Below are positions 25,652-35,511 of a stretch of DNA of 64,000 nt, piece by piece. Under the pieces are notes generated by a model. That model made no database searches, was not told where the DNA came from, and saw nothing but the letters and a program-made list of their open reading frames with translations. Positions within the stretch are counted from its first letter, which is position 1, and each line of letters opens with the position of its first letter. The stretch covers positions 5,336,001 to 5,400,000 of the forward strand of contig NC_019745.1 in assembly GCF_000317555.1 (NCBI RefSeq), written 5' to 3'. A program made the position numbers and the translations under genes. Origin of the DNA: Gloeocapsa sp. PCC 7428. Its GTDB lineage: Bacteria; Cyanobacteriota; Cyanobacteriia; Cyanobacteriales; Chroococcidiopsidaceae.

Positions 25652-26803
25652 TTAGACAAGCTTTTTATGAGCAGCACTCAATAGTGACTTCTCAATTCCG
25701 TTAATCATGTTGTCTAAACTAAAATTAGATAAAATGTGCTGGCGACACCTCTCACCGAAAGCAGGATCGCGATCGCGCCAATCAATTATTTGGGTTAGAG
25801 TTTCTAATAAAGCTTGTTCATTTCCAGGCTGAAAAAGTTCTCTTTGAAACTCTGCGGTTAAAATCTCGGGGATTCCTCCAGTGCGGCTAGCAACAACAGG
25901 AGTTCCGCAAGCCATCGACTCGATTATGACTCTTCCAAACGGTTCAGACCATAAACTAGGCACAACTGTAACATCACTCACTTGATAAACAGCAGTAGTA
26001 TTTGTTACATGACCTAGAAACTTTACATCGCTTGCTACACCTAAGTCGATTGATAACTGTTCTAAAGATTGTTGATACTCTTCACCTGCTTCAATACTAG
26101 CGTGCGCTACAGGTTTTCCGGCAATTAATAGTTTAGATTTCACTCCGCTTTTCACAAGTAAAGCAAAAGCCTTGATCAATATTTCTATTCCCTTTTCTTT
26201 ATCAAGTCTGCCTATATAGGAAACAACCCTAGCATCTTCAGCAATATTCCACTGCTTTCTCGTTGCAGAAAAGTTTTCAGAAGGTTGATATATTTCGCGA
26301 TTAATACCTACATGAACAATATCAATTTTTTCTTCTTGCAAACCAGTATCTAGCCAATCTAGCTTTGTTTGCTGCGAAAGCGCAATAAACTTATTTACAC
26401 CTTTTAAGCCAAGCGTATGGGGACGACCAAAGTTTTTGGTATGCGGTGGTAATTGCAAATAACAAACAAAAGGAACTTGTTTGATCAAAGATAATAAATA
26501 ACCAAAAACAACATCGTGATAGCGATTGCTGTAAACTACGCTATTTCTACATATAGGTACTTTCCAAATATCACTAAAAAACTTCAAACTGTGTTTAATC
26601 GTACTGCGGTCAAGCAGAAAGCTATTAATTTTAATTAAATGGCTACAAAATTCTTGGTACTGCTTAATCAAATTGCCTTCTTCTAAATACAGTAGGCTAA
26701 TTTCATGCCCGCGCGCAGCCAAACCTCGGCAAACATCTAATAAAATTAACTCTTGTCCACCGCGTTGTGAAGATGGTTGATTTTCTAAAACGATAACGTG
26801 CAT
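25652..26803 (-). CDS. Glycosyltransferase family 4
   Basis: 383 residues with a GT-B fold. The N-terminal acceptor domain begins HVIVLENQPSSQRGGQELIL with the Gly-rich loop. The C-terminal donor domain starts with RVVSYIGRLDKEKGIEILIK and includes VVPSLWSEPFGRVIIESMAC followed by GTPVVASRTGGIPEIL, the EX7E motif of GT4 retaining transferases. It has a good Shine-Dalgarno (GAGGCTC) before ATG at 26803. Likely donor: a nucleotide-activated hexose. Confidence 0.92.
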   Translation of the reverse strand: MHVIVLENQPSSQRGGQELILLDVCRGLAARGHEISLLYLEEGNLIKQYQEFCSHLIKINSFLLDRSTIKHSLKFFSDIWKVPICRNSVVYSNRYHDVVFGYLLSLIKQVPFVCYLQLPPHTKNFGRPHTLGLKGVNKFIALSQQTKLDWLDTGLQEEKIDIVHVGINREIYQPSENFSATRKQWNIAEDARVVSYIGRLDKEKGIEILIKAFALLVKSGVKSKLLIAGKPVAHASIEAGEEYQQSLEQLSIDLGVASDVKFLGHVTNTTAVYQVSDVTVVPSLWSEPFGRVIIESMACGTPVVASRTGGIPEILTAEFQRELFQPGNEQALLETLTQIIDWRDRDPAFGERCRQHILSNFSLDNMINGIEKSLLSAAHKKLV

Positions 26804-26878
26804 ACAGTGAGCCTCAATTATGTTACTTATGCTGAAGTGCTTTGCTCAAATTAAATTTTATAAATTCAATGTTTACTT

Positions 26879-28123
26879 TTAAAATGTTCCAATATATTCT
26901 TCTTTGAGAGCAATGCCTAACATTACCAGTCCCAACCAATAAAGGTGAACTATGTAGGAAATATCAATAACAGAACTAAAAATAAATAAAATTAAGATGA
27001 CGCTCATCCCAACTTTTGCAGTTATACTTTTTTGAACCTTAAAAAGTAAATCAATAAAACTACAAAATAAAGGAGTTGCAAAAGCAAAGAGACCAACTAT
27101 TCCACGAATAAATAAAAGACCAACCCACGTATGATGAGTGCCAATTCCTGGAGTATTTAGCCAAGGAGTGACAACGCCATGACCCCAAATAGGGGCTTCA
27201 TACCAGCGGTCTAATGCCAAATTAACTAAAAGACCTCTTACCTCGGAAGAACTGGCGCGAAAACTATCAAATTGTTCGCGGGAAGTTTGAATCAAATTAA
27301 CAAGTTGAGGACTCAAAATACTTATAACGAAACTTGCGATCGCTAGAGTAATATACGTAACAGGTTGAGCCAGCTTCCCTATAACCCAAACGAGTGTAAT
27401 AACAATTGGTAAACATAATATAGCTGCGCGCGAGAAGGAGCCAATAATCATAGCGATCGCCCCAACCGCGCCAATGATTTTCCATTTATAGTTTTGCTCC
27501 TGAAGCGCAAGAAAAAAATAAATGTTAGCGATCATTCCTAATTCAGGACACCAAGGCGCAAACAACTTTAACCGCAACAGATTAGTTCCATATTCAATTT
27601 CGTAAAAGTCTACAGAATAAAGTTCATCCGATCCGCCTCCTAGAATTGCTAGAGGAGAAATATATTCGATGTGAGGTAAGTGCAGCGTAAAAATTAAATA
27701 AGAAATGGCAGCAAAAACTAAACTTTGTAAGCAAATTACACAAGCAGCACGATAAATAATTTGAGGTCGGATATGGAGACAGCCGATCAAGGGAAACAAT
27801 GCTAGAAGTGCATATTGTCTAGCCCAATTGTTAATTGATGAGAAAATAGTTTTTGTGAGTCCTAGATCGAAGTCTATGTGACCTAAAATTAAAGCAAGCT
27901 CTAAGAGCAACATAGACACAATCCATACCCAGATTGACCAAGGAACTGTGATTTTATTAGCTGATGAAGTTCGTGTTTGTTGCCAAGTTTGTTTGCATAA
28001 ATAGAGGGTTAATAGCCAAGCGATCGCAGGAATAAAGATATATTGTGCGCCCAAAAAGTAAAGTCCATAAGTTCCTATAGCAGAATACCAGACTACTTTT
28101 TCTGCAAAATTTTGTGGTTTCAT
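26879..28123 (-). CDS. O-antigen polymerase/ligase-like membrane protein (Wzy-like)
   Basis: About 414 residues with ten or more membrane helices and a large periplasmic loop. The segment WGHGVVTPWLNTPGIGTHHT, followed by WVGLLFIRGIVGL, corresponds to the Wzy_C/O-antigen-ligase region, which has a conserved His in the loop. In a Wzx/Wzy pathway it would join repeat units outside the membrane. The frame opens at a TTG (28141); I use ATG at 28123 (MKPQNFAEKVVWYS), because the TTG has no ribosome-binding site. The neighbours are the Wzz-like gene 26 bases upstream and GT4 downstream. Confidence 0.85.
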   Translation of the reverse strand: MKPQNFAEKVVWYSAIGTYGLYFLGAQYIFIPAIAWLLTLYLCKQTWQQTRTSSANKITVPWSIWVWIVSMLLLELALILGHIDFDLGLTKTIFSSINNWARQYALLALFPLIGCLHIRPQIIYRAACVICLQSLVFAAISYLIFTLHLPHIEYISPLAILGGGSDELYSVDFYEIEYGTNLLRLKLFAPWCPELGMIANIYFFLALQEQNYKWKIIGAVGAIAMIIGSFSRAAILCLPIVITLVWVIGKLAQPVTYITLAIASFVISILSPQLVNLIQTSREQFDSFRASSSEVRGLLVNLALDRWYEAPIWGHGVVTPWLNTPGIGTHHTWVGLLFIRGIVGLFAFATPLFCSFIDLLFKVQKSITAKVGMSVILILFIFSSVIDISYIVHLYWLGLVMLGIALKEEYIGTF

Positions 28124-28149
28124 ACTAAATTTTGATATCAATCAATAGC

Positions 28150-29574
28150 CTAAAATTCAGACTTTTTATATTTTGAATTAGATTGATTAGTCACTCTTTT
28201 CTGATGTTGGCGTATTCCAAATAATGCTATTCCTGTAGTCGCAAACAAAGAACCTAAAGCCGCACCAAGTAAAACAAATTCTTTTTTAGGCCAACTGGCA
28301 GTTTCTGGTATATTAGGCGGCGTAATAAACTGCACAAGTGGATAAGAACCAAAAGCATTTGATTTACCTATGTCTAGGCGGGTTAGCGTAGAGGAAAATA
28401 CAGCTTCAGTAACTTGTAAATCTCGCTTGAGAGCATCTAACACTGATTCTTTTTGTGCTAATTTATTGAGTCTATCTTGAAGTTGAGTAATTTGTTGATC
28501 TGTTGCTTGTGCTTGCGCCTGAAATCCTTTTTGTTCTGCTTGAGTTGTGACTAATTGTTGAAAAAGACTCTCGCGGGCTGAATCAGAATTAGTACTATTA
28601 AGACTTAATTGATGCAAAACTGCTTGGCTAACAGGTTTTCCTAAAAGATAGCGACTGCGGTTCAATAGTGCTGTTTGTGCGGCGTCTTGTTTAGCCTTTT
28701 CTGTAACTAACTGTGGGTTATCAGGTAGAAATTTTGATTCCAAAACGCTTAAGCTAGCACTAGCTTCGCTATAGTCTTTTAAGTTCTGCTGAAAGATTTG
28801 ATCTGTTTGTAACGTGAAGGCATCGACAGCTTCTAAATCTGATAAATTTAAACTTGCTGAAAGTTGACTTAAACGAGCATTGGCTTGCTGCTGTTGAGCG
28901 AGAATTTCTACTCTCTGCTTACGCAGTTGTTCGATATTATTAGAAAGGTCTTTGAGTTGATCGTTAGAGTTTAAACCTGAATCAGCTTTGTAACTAGAAA
29001 GTCGCTGCTGCGCAGCTTCTAACTTTTTCCACGAGTCACTCAACGCTGTTTGAAAACCTGCTTCTCGGCGAATCGCTTCTTCACCCCTTAACTCGTTAAG
29101 TTTGACTTCAAAGGCGCGATAAAAAGCTAAAGATTTATTCCGCGCTTCTTCGGGGGTTGCACCTCTAAAATCGACTGTCATTATAGTAGTGCCATCAATA
29201 ATTCTAATTCGCGGTGCGCCAAACTTTGCTAAAGGTATATTTAGCTGACTCGCTGCTGCACTTAAGACAGGTTCACTTTGAGCAATAAATTTGTAATTCT
29301 CTCTTGGATCTTGCGTTGAACTCGCGTAGGGTGATGAATTTTCGTAAGAAGCTTGTCCTATGTTTGGTAGGTTGACATTTGCCGCCGAGCCTGCTTCTGG
29401 TAAAGTAATCGCAGAGTGACTTGTGTAAGTTGGTGGTATGAGCTTTAAATAAAGCAAAGCTAAAGTTCCAAATGCTGTGTTAGCTAATAGTCCTAATAGT
29501 AAATAACGTAGCCAATAGCTTTGCTTTAGGGATGATTTAGGGAAAGATTTAGGGATGATGACAGAACCAGCCAT
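28150..29574 (-). CDS. Wzz/GumC-like polysaccharide co-polymerase
   Basis: 474 residues. Two membrane helices (about 22-44 and 442-462) bracket a long periplasmic domain with extended coiled coil (about residues 170-410; KLEAAQQRLSSYKADSG and NIEQLRKQRVEILAQQQQAN). A Wzz-type N-terminus and a Pro-rich segment before the second helix (QFITPPNIPETASWPKKEFV) fit the family. No Walker motifs follow, so the BY-kinase domain of Wzc is absent. It should set chain length and link polymerisation to export. A GAGG site precedes ATG at 29574. Confidence 0.88.
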   Translation of the reverse strand: MAGSVIIPKSFPKSSLKQSYWLRYLLLGLLANTAFGTLALLYLKLIPPTYTSHSAITLPEAGSAANVNLPNIGQASYENSSPYASSTQDPRENYKFIAQSEPVLSAAASQLNIPLAKFGAPRIRIIDGTTIMTVDFRGATPEEARNKSLAFYRAFEVKLNELRGEEAIRREAGFQTALSDSWKKLEAAQQRLSSYKADSGLNSNDQLKDLSNNIEQLRKQRVEILAQQQQANARLSQLSASLNLSDLEAVDAFTLQTDQIFQQNLKDYSEASASLSVLESKFLPDNPQLVTEKAKQDAAQTALLNRSRYLLGKPVSQAVLHQLSLNSTNSDSARESLFQQLVTTQAEQKGFQAQAQATDQQITQLQDRLNKLAQKESVLDALKRDLQVTEAVFSSTLTRLDIGKSNAFGSYPLVQFITPPNIPETASWPKKEFVLLGAALGSLFATTGIALFGIRQHQKRVTNQSNSKYKKSEF

Positions 29575-29619
29575 GAGAAATCCTCTGTAAGATATTAAAC
29601 TACTCGATCTAGATTGCTA

Positions 29620-30588
29620 CTAGCGGTAAGAGAATCTATGAGTGAATTGAGGTTGATTTTTCTCTATTTTGTATTGTGGCGATCGCCTAAAATTTATTCC
29701 TAAACTAATTGCTGAAGTTGGCTTGAGCCAAGTTGCAGAACGTTTTACTTCAGTTCGCTTTAAATTGTTAATGCTTTGCAATCTTTCTTGATGAGAATCA
29801 CTAGAAAAGTTATTAAGTTCTGCTTGCTTTTTGACGTTTGGCTTCTGATTAGCTTGATTACCAAAAACCTTTTGCTTCAAAAGTAACCAGAAAAAAGGTA
29901 GATCATCTATTAAGTATCTTTGCCAGAGTCTTTGTGGTTCACATAATAATCGATGGAACCATTCTAGACCAAGATTACTCATCCATTTTGGAGATCTTTT
30001 TAATTTACCTGCTTCAAAATCAATCGTAGCTCCCAAAGCTAAAAATATTTTGATATTTGATAGCTTGTGCTTATATTTATAAATCCATTTTTCTTGTTTT
30101 GGCGCGCCTAATCCTACTGCTAAAACAGTCGCATCTGTTTGATTAATTTTATCTATAATCTCTTGACATTCTTGTTCATTAGTTTCAAAGCCAAAGGATG
30201 GAGAATGTGCGCCTACAATGATATTTCTTGCGATTTTGCTATTAATATTTTCTTGGGCTTGGTTAGCTATACCCTGACTTGCTCCTAAGAGAAATATCTT
30301 AATATTTTCATTTTTTTTATGATAACTGTAGAAGTTAGGAAAAAAATCTGAACCCGATATTTTCTCTTTGATGGGAGTTCCTAAGAACTTAGCAGCATAC
30401 ATGAGAATCTGGCTATCACAAACTTTATAATCAGCTATATTATAAGCTTCGGCAAAATCTCTATCCTTTTGCAACTTGATAAGGTGGTCTACATTAGTTG
30501 TGAAAACAACTCCGCTATTGAGTTTTTCTAATAGTTCTAATTTGGGTAAATTGTCAATTTCAATATTTAATAAATTTACCTTTTTCAT
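29620..30588 (-). CDS. WecB/TagA/CpsF-family glycosyltransferase (GT26)
   Basis: About 322 residues. Core motifs GVVFTTNVDHLIKLQKDRDF, DYKVCDSQILMYAAKFLG, VLAVGLGAPKQEKWI and the C-terminal SNLGLEWFHRLLCEPQRLWQ define GT26, which transfers ManNAcA, GlcA or similar sugars to a lipid-linked acceptor. After residue 245 there is a hydrophilic 75-residue extension not needed for the fold. I chose ATG at 30588 (MKKVNLLN), not the upstream start at 30609, because GGAGGG lies at ideal distance (CGGAGGGATAAAATG). It is the first gene of the polysaccharide operon. Confidence 0.88.
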   Translation of the reverse strand: MKKVNLLNIEIDNLPKLELLEKLNSGVVFTTNVDHLIKLQKDRDFAEAYNIADYKVCDSQILMYAAKFLGTPIKEKISGSDFFPNFYSYHKKNENIKIFLLGASQGIANQAQENINSKIARNIIVGAHSPSFGFETNEQECQEIIDKINQTDATVLAVGLGAPKQEKWIYKYKHKLSNIKIFLALGATIDFEAGKLKRSPKWMSNLGLEWFHRLLCEPQRLWQRYLIDDLPFFWLLLKQKVFGNQANQKPNVKKQAELNNFSSDSHQERLQSINNLKRTEVKRSATWLKPTSAISLGINFRRSPQYKIEKNQPQFTHRFSYR

Positions 30589-30791
30589 TTTATCCCTCCG
30601 AGCTATCATTCAAACTTTTTATGCTTATTGCTTTAAGAATTTGAATAATTGTGAGTATTCATTTATGTGTATTCAGTACAGAGAATTGCCATAGCACAGT
30701 TTTTTTAGACAACAGTTCTTACTTGAATACATTGCGTAAACATTTAGCTCCAATGCCCTAATGCTTAGCGCCATGCTGGAATTATTGAAAC

Positions 30792-31808
30792 TTAGTGAGC
30801 TAAAACCGCGATCGCTTTATCTGTACAGTAATACGTATCTAAAAACTTTAGCTGTCGGTAAAGCATGGCAAGTTGTGGAGTATCGATACCAGCTTGTTGC
30901 GCCGCACGTAACGGATTGCCGAAAATTGCCTCTACTTCTAGCGATCGCCTGTAGTCAAAGTCAATTTTTGTGCTTGTGCGGTAAGGTCCCATTTTAGCGA
31001 TATATTTGAGTCGTTTCTCGATGTAGTCATCTGCGATCGCTCGATGATAAGCCACTGCAACTGTTACCATCTCCTGCATCATCTCCTCGACCAAAACCCG
31101 CGTATGCACGTCACTTATCAAGTCTTTGATAGTTGCATTAAGTACGACAGTAAGACCATTAAAGGGAATATTGCAGATAAGTTTTTTCCAACGTGCTAAA
31201 AGCAGATCTTCCGCTAATTGAATGAGAATACCAGCACGTTCAAAGTCGGTTTTGACCTGAAGCATTCGTTTGGTAATTCCACAAGCTAGATAGTCATAAG
31301 CGTATTCGGCAAGCGTAATCACACCATAATGAAGATGTCGGAAGTGACCTGGAGCAACTTTATCGTTACACGTGAAGCACAACCCACCCATCACGCGATC
31401 TGATCCGACAATCGCAGCGACTTCTTCTTCCACACCCAAACCATTTTGCAACACTAAGACAACACTATTATCTTTGACCAAACACGGTAGCATTTGTCGC
31501 AGTAAATTGTTTTGCGTTGTTTTTAAGGCAACAACAATCACATCACAACATGGCATATCATGCACATTACAGTAGGCGTTCACCTGCGGGAGGCGGAAAG
31601 TACCATCTGGAGATTCGATAAATAAACCATGTTTCTTGACGTACTCATAATCGCTGCGAAGCAAAAAGTGAACGTCAATTCCAGCCTGTTGTAGTCGCGC
31701 ACCATAGAAGCCACCTAATGCGCCAGTACCAAGAATTGCATAGCTGCGGTTTTCGCTCAGCGATCGCCTAGCCGAAGAATTGAAATTAGAGTCAAATCGT
31801 ACTTCCAT
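30792..31808 (-). CDS. Ketopantoate-reductase-family oxidoreductase (ApbA/PanE)
   Basis: About 338 residues. NADP Rossmann motif YAILGTGALGGFYGARLQQA, the VVALKTTQN segment with the catalytic Lys, LVLQNGLGVEEEV and the C-terminal WKKLICNIPFNGLTVVLNA match 2-dehydropantoate 2-reductase. It may serve coenzyme A synthesis, which would feed malonyl-CoA and the ACP prosthetic group, but this family also contains reductases of other 2-oxo acids. An N-terminal extension of 22 residues precedes the domain. ATG at 31808 has GAGGG upstream; the TTG two codons earlier is less likely. It sits 150 bases after the PKS operon and may have its own promoter. Confidence 0.8.
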   Translation of the reverse strand: MEVRFDSNFNSSARRSLSENRSYAILGTGALGGFYGARLQQAGIDVHFLLRSDYEYVKKHGLFIESPDGTFRLPQVNAYCNVHDMPCCDVIVVALKTTQNNLLRQMLPCLVKDNSVVLVLQNGLGVEEEVAAIVGSDRVMGGLCFTCNDKVAPGHFRHLHYGVITLAEYAYDYLACGITKRMLQVKTDFERAGILIQLAEDLLLARWKKLICNIPFNGLTVVLNATIKDLISDVHTRVLVEEMMQEMVTVAVAYHRAIADDYIEKRLKYIAKMGPYRTSTKIDFDYRRSLEVEAIFGNPLRAAQQAGIDTPQLAMLYRQLKFLDTYYCTDKAIAVLAH

Positions 31809-31961
31809 ATTCAACCCTCACTGAGGATCTTGAGTAAAAACGCAGGAATATAGCAAAGGTCAGGGTTGAAAATCAGTCAGGGTAATGGTTATTCGTATCT
31901 TCAATGTCCTAACTACCCCAAAGAAACTGCTATAGCAGCAATCAAAGATCAGGGGAAAAGA

Positions 31962-32762
31962 TTAGTTACGAATTTGTAAACCTGATAGCAAGCGATCGCC
32001 CTTGACAAAATGCACGATTTCTGATGCAACTTTCGCGGGTTGTTCGACGTGCAAATAGTGACCCGCGCCAGGTACAGTGACTAAATGAGAGTTTTCGATT
32101 TGCCAGTGTAACATCTTAGATTTGCGCGGCGAGATAATCACGTCATCATCTCCGGTGAGAATCAAAGTCGGAAGCCGTAAAGCTGACACCGCGCTACTCA
32201 GATCGACAGAACTCACGCCCATAAAATCTGAGGCATTGGCTTTTAAGCGAGTATGTTGAAACTCACCTAAAACAAGTTCTTTGAGATTTTCGGGGACTTC
32301 AGGCGCAAAGCTTTGCCAAAGAGTTTCGTGATTCCATTGCCCAGTTATCGCCTGCTGAAGAAAATCAGGATGAAGTTGAATGCGTGCGGATGTTGCCATC
32401 AAAACCAACTGCGCAACGCGATCTGGGTAAGCCAGCGCAAATTGCAATCCGATCAAGCCGCCCATCGATTGTCCCACGTAACAAATCGGATGCTCAATTC
32501 CTAAGCTATCCAAAAAGGCATTGAGGAACTCAGCCACAGCGTCGATCGAATCAGGGACATACCCATCTGAAGCCCCATGTCCTGGTAAATCAATCGCGAC
32601 AGGAAAGCATTCTGCCGCATCGAGTTGGGCTAACATGGGTTCCCAATGACGACTGCTCCCTCCAGCACCGTGTACTAACAACATTATGCGATCGCCAGAA
32701 GACGGTAAGCCCAAAGGCGCATGATAATGAGCTTTGCGATTTGCAACCTGAATAAAAGACAT
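31962..32762 (-). CDS. Alpha/beta hydrolase, last gene of PKS operon
   Basis: 266 residues. MLLVHGAGGSSRHWEPMLAQ gives the oxyanion hole, VGQSMGGLIGLQFALAYP the nucleophile Ser, LTGDDDVIISP the acid and GAGHYLHVEQP the His. In type II polyketide clusters such enzymes can release or edit the chain (thioesterase-like), because no separate thioesterase is encoded here. That role is inference from position 48 bases after the salicylate-synthase-like gene. The ATG at 32762 is clear. Confidence 0.82.
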   Translation of the reverse strand: MSFIQVANRKAHYHAPLGLPSSGDRIMLLVHGAGGSSRHWEPMLAQLDAAECFPVAIDLPGHGASDGYVPDSIDAVAEFLNAFLDSLGIEHPICYVGQSMGGLIGLQFALAYPDRVAQLVLMATSARIQLHPDFLQQAITGQWNHETLWQSFAPEVPENLKELVLGEFQHTRLKANASDFMGVSSVDLSSAVSALRLPTLILTGDDDVIISPRKSKMLHWQIENSHLVTVPGAGHYLHVEQPAKVASEIVHFVKGDRLLSGLQIRN

Positions 32763-32810
32763 ACTTGCAATGCGTAAATGGTCATGGGTAATTGGTAATG
32801 GAATGACTAA

Positions 32811-34133
32811 TTAAGACTCCATCACCAAATTGGTGAGCATCGTATTCATCTTGTTAACTGATTCGACAAATTCATTTTGTGGAACTGATTCAGCAACGAT
32901 ACCTGCACCTGCATTGAGATAAACCGAGTCACCATATTGATAAACCGAGCGAATTGCGATCGCTAAATCTGCTGTCCCGCTGCTATCGATCCAACCAATA
33001 CCACCTGCATAAATGCCTCGTGGTTCTTCTTCCAAGCGGTCAATCCATGCTAAAGCTTCGTGTTTATTAATTCCAGATACCGTAATTCCAGGAAATAATA
33101 CTTTCAAGGCATCCCACAGCGTTTTCCCTGGTTTGAGTTGTCCCCCAACCCGCGACGATAAATGTTGCACGCAACGATATTGCTTAACTTGCATAAAGTC
33201 AAAAATCTGCACAGTTTCGGGCGAACAAACTGTACTAATCTCGCTTTGTGCTAACCAAACTGAAAGCGCGTGTTCTTTAACTTCTTTAGCATCAATAAAT
33301 AACTCATCACTCAAGCGCGTATCTTCTTCTGAATTAGAACTACGCGGACGCGTCCCAGCTAGCGGATTGGTAACGACAAAACCATCGGTGCTAACTTCCA
33401 TCAAAATCTCAGGACTAAAGCCCACAGCGCAGACATCTCCCACGTGCATACAGTACGATCGCGCCGCGTTATTGCTCTTGGCTCCTAATACATAAGTACC
33501 AAGAACGTCCATATTCCCTTTTACCTTCACTGATCGCGAGATAATCGCTTTATGCAACTCGCCATTTTGAATTGCATCGATTAAAGTTGCAACTTGTTTT
33601 TCATATTGTTGATTTTCCGTTGCAGCCACCTTCGGAGGTGTCGGCACGTATTCTGCTAATTTGCTATCAGCGGATAAGACTTCTAAAACTTTGGCAGGCG
33701 ATTTAATACTTCTAATGTGTACGCCTTTCGTAGTGATATAAAGTTCAGTTTCTGGAACCAAAAAGTATAGTAATGGCTGATCGATTGCTTTGGAATACGA
33801 ATAATAAAAGCGGGCAATATCAAAGCCAACGTAACCATAAGCTGTCCAGTTTTCTACTGGTAAAGACGCAAAAATCGCCTCGACTTGCTTAAGAGGATCG
33901 GTACAACTTTCTGAGTGTTTCTGGCTCATAAATCGGCTAGATACAGCTTCAGCGCTGACTGAAACCTCAGCTAAAGCATTGCCCGCAATCCGTACCTCGC
34001 TTTCGCTTTCGTACATCACATATTCAGAAAAAATCCCTGTTTGCAATAAAGTTTGCAAAACAACGAGTGGATCTTTCTGACCTGGAACAAACATTTCGTG
34101 ATAGGTTAAAAAATCAGTTGCTAGCTGGTACAT
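32811..34133 (-). CDS. Salicylate synthase-like chorismate-utilising enzyme
   Basis: 440 residues of the anthranilate/isochorismate/salicylate synthase fold. The C-terminal catalytic half shows HKAIISRSVKVKG, FSPEILMEVSTDG, NPLAGTRPR, DELFIDAKEVKEHALSVWLA, and LFPGITVSGINKHEALAWID followed by EPRGIYAGGIGWID. Ile in VSGINK, where anthranilate and aminodeoxychorismate synthases have SGAPK, fits the MbtI/Irp9 salicylate synthase branch that makes salicylate from chorismate in one protein. Plain isochorismate synthase is the main alternative. It lies in the PKS operon, where an aryl-CoA ligase could activate the product as starter unit. Confidence 0.82.
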   Translation of the reverse strand: MYQLATDFLTYHEMFVPGQKDPLVVLQTLLQTGIFSEYVMYESESEVRIAGNALAEVSVSAEAVSSRFMSQKHSESCTDPLKQVEAIFASLPVENWTAYGYVGFDIARFYYSYSKAIDQPLLYFLVPETELYITTKGVHIRSIKSPAKVLEVLSADSKLAEYVPTPPKVAATENQQYEKQVATLIDAIQNGELHKAIISRSVKVKGNMDVLGTYVLGAKSNNAARSYCMHVGDVCAVGFSPEILMEVSTDGFVVTNPLAGTRPRSSNSEEDTRLSDELFIDAKEVKEHALSVWLAQSEISTVCSPETVQIFDFMQVKQYRCVQHLSSRVGGQLKPGKTLWDALKVLFPGITVSGINKHEALAWIDRLEEEPRGIYAGGIGWIDSSGTADLAIAIRSVYQYGDSVYLNAGAGIVAESVPQNEFVESVNKMNTMLTNLVMES

Positions 34134-34166
34134 TGATATGGCTCCTTCGGGTGGTTGCGGTAAGAA

Positions 34167-34649
34167 TTAAACAGCGTTTGTTGTCAGAGACTTTACAGAC
34201 CAAGCTTCAACTCTTTCTTTAATTGCTCGCATTTGAACGCGGGTATTGCGGTTGAGAAAGGATTCCATTTGCTCGGTTGTCCACTTGCAATCGTCATGGA
34301 TTTCAAATTTTTGCATCCAAGTCATCACCACACCCACGCCTTGCGGTAACTCTTCATACGTCCAATGGATTTTCATGTCCTTGAACGGAAAAGCTTTTTC
34401 GACACGTTCAGCGGTAGCTTGTTTACCAGGCTTGTCAATGAGTCGGCGCGAAACCCAAGTCCGCGAAGGGCGATCGCCTTCAGGATAAGTCGTCAAGCTA
34501 AACAAAACTTCGTTACCATTACGCTCTAGCACTTCGGCTTTTTCGTACTCAGTAAATAATTGCGGCCAAAGTTCAATATCGTTTGTCAAGTCAAAAACAG
34601 TATCAAAATCTCGCAGAATAACAATATTGTTTTCGGTATAACCTGTCAT
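34167..34649 (-). CDS. SRPBCC aromatase/cyclase (TcmN/WhiE-VI-like)
   Basis: 160 residues, a single START-like (SRPBCC) domain. The pattern VFDLTNDIELWPQLFTEYEK AEVLERNGN near the N-terminus and the later RTWVSRRLIDKPGKQATAER resemble polyketide aromatase/cyclases such as TcmN and WhiE ORFVI, which fold and aromatise the first ring of an ACP-bound poly-beta-ketone. Plain ligand-binding SRPBCC proteins are the alternative, but location 61 bases after the cyclase-family gene in a KS/CLF operon strongly favours the polyketide role. Confidence 0.85.
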   Translation of the reverse strand: MTGYTENNIVILRDFDTVFDLTNDIELWPQLFTEYEKAEVLERNGNEVLFSLTTYPEGDRPSRTWVSRRLIDKPGKQATAERVEKAFPFKDMKIHWTYEELPQGVGVVMTWMQKFEIHDDCKWTTEQMESFLNRNTRVQMRAIKERVEAWSVKSLTTNAV

Positions 34650-34710
34650 ATTTGTACTCCTTGAAGCTATAAACTACTGTTGTGAAGTCGTTGAATAGTT
34701 AATTCAAAAC

Positions 34711-35511
34711 TCAAAACTCATTAACTATCCCTACTGCGCGTACCCAACTTGCATCTAAACCTTTAACACGCAAGGGAAAACAAGCGACTTGAAACCCTGT
34801 GTCGGGTAGCTGATCGAGATTGGCAAGACGTTCGATTTGAATATATTCGCGTTCGCGTCCGTAGAAGTGTGCGGGCCAAAGATAACTGCGATCGCCTGTC
34901 CGCCAAAAGTCTTCTAGCATTGTGACAAATGGACGGTCAAAACCATAAGTGTCAATGCCAATAACTTTAATTCCCTGTTCTACTAACCACTCGGTAGCTT
35001 CGCGACTCATCCCTGGTGCATGGGAAAAATACTCGCGCTTGCCCCAGAGTTTATCGGTTCCTGTCCAAATCAGAACAATATCAAACGGCTTGAGTTGATG
35101 TTGCGTTGCGTCTAGGGCAGTTTTGATATCTGCAATGGTAATAAAGTCTTGCGGCTGTTTGTGGCGTAAGTCGAGGCGTACTCCGTCACTATAGAACCAC
35201 TCTAACGGTAGCTGATCGACCGAACGTGCTGGCGAACCTTCACAATCTGAACCGTAATGAATTGGTGCGTCAATGTGCGTTCCCATGTGTGTGGGTAAGG
35301 TGACAGTATCTAAAGTAATAAACGCACCATTAGGAAAATCTTCCGGTTCGAGACGGCGAGAATCAGATTTCGCAGCGTTCCGCGTTGCCACTTCCGCACA
35401 AAAATGCTTAGCACCATCGATATGATCGAGTCGCTCGACGCGAATTTCCATCGGTTCTGACGCCGAGTTTTCGACCAATACGCTCAAATCAACCAGCCGC
35501 CGCACCTGCAA
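34711..35511 (-). CDS. Metal-dependent cyclase-family protein (PF04199)
   Basis: 266 residues. The signature LPTHMGTHIDAPIHY (about residues 72-86) is the metal-binding HxGTHxDxPxHF of the kynurenine-formamidase/cyclase family, and GIDTYGFDRP follows later. Some later-ring cyclases of actinobacterial type II PKS clusters (oxytetracycline and mithramycin types) have been placed in this family, to my knowledge. I therefore propose a ring-closing role; a hydrolase is possible. Its start overlaps the CMD-fold gene by 23 bases, so translation is coupled. Confidence 0.82.
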   Translation of the reverse strand: MQVRRLVDLSVLVENSASEPMEIRVERLDHIDGAKHFCAEVATRNAAKSDSRRLEPEDFPNGAFITLDTVTLPTHMGTHIDAPIHYGSDCEGSPARSVDQLPLEWFYSDGVRLDLRHKQPQDFITIADIKTALDATQHQLKPFDIVLIWTGTDKLWGKREYFSHAPGMSREATEWLVEQGIKVIGIDTYGFDRPFVTMLEDFWRTGDRSYLWPAHFYGREREYIQIERLANLDQLPDTGFQVACFPLRVKGLDASWVRAVGIVNEF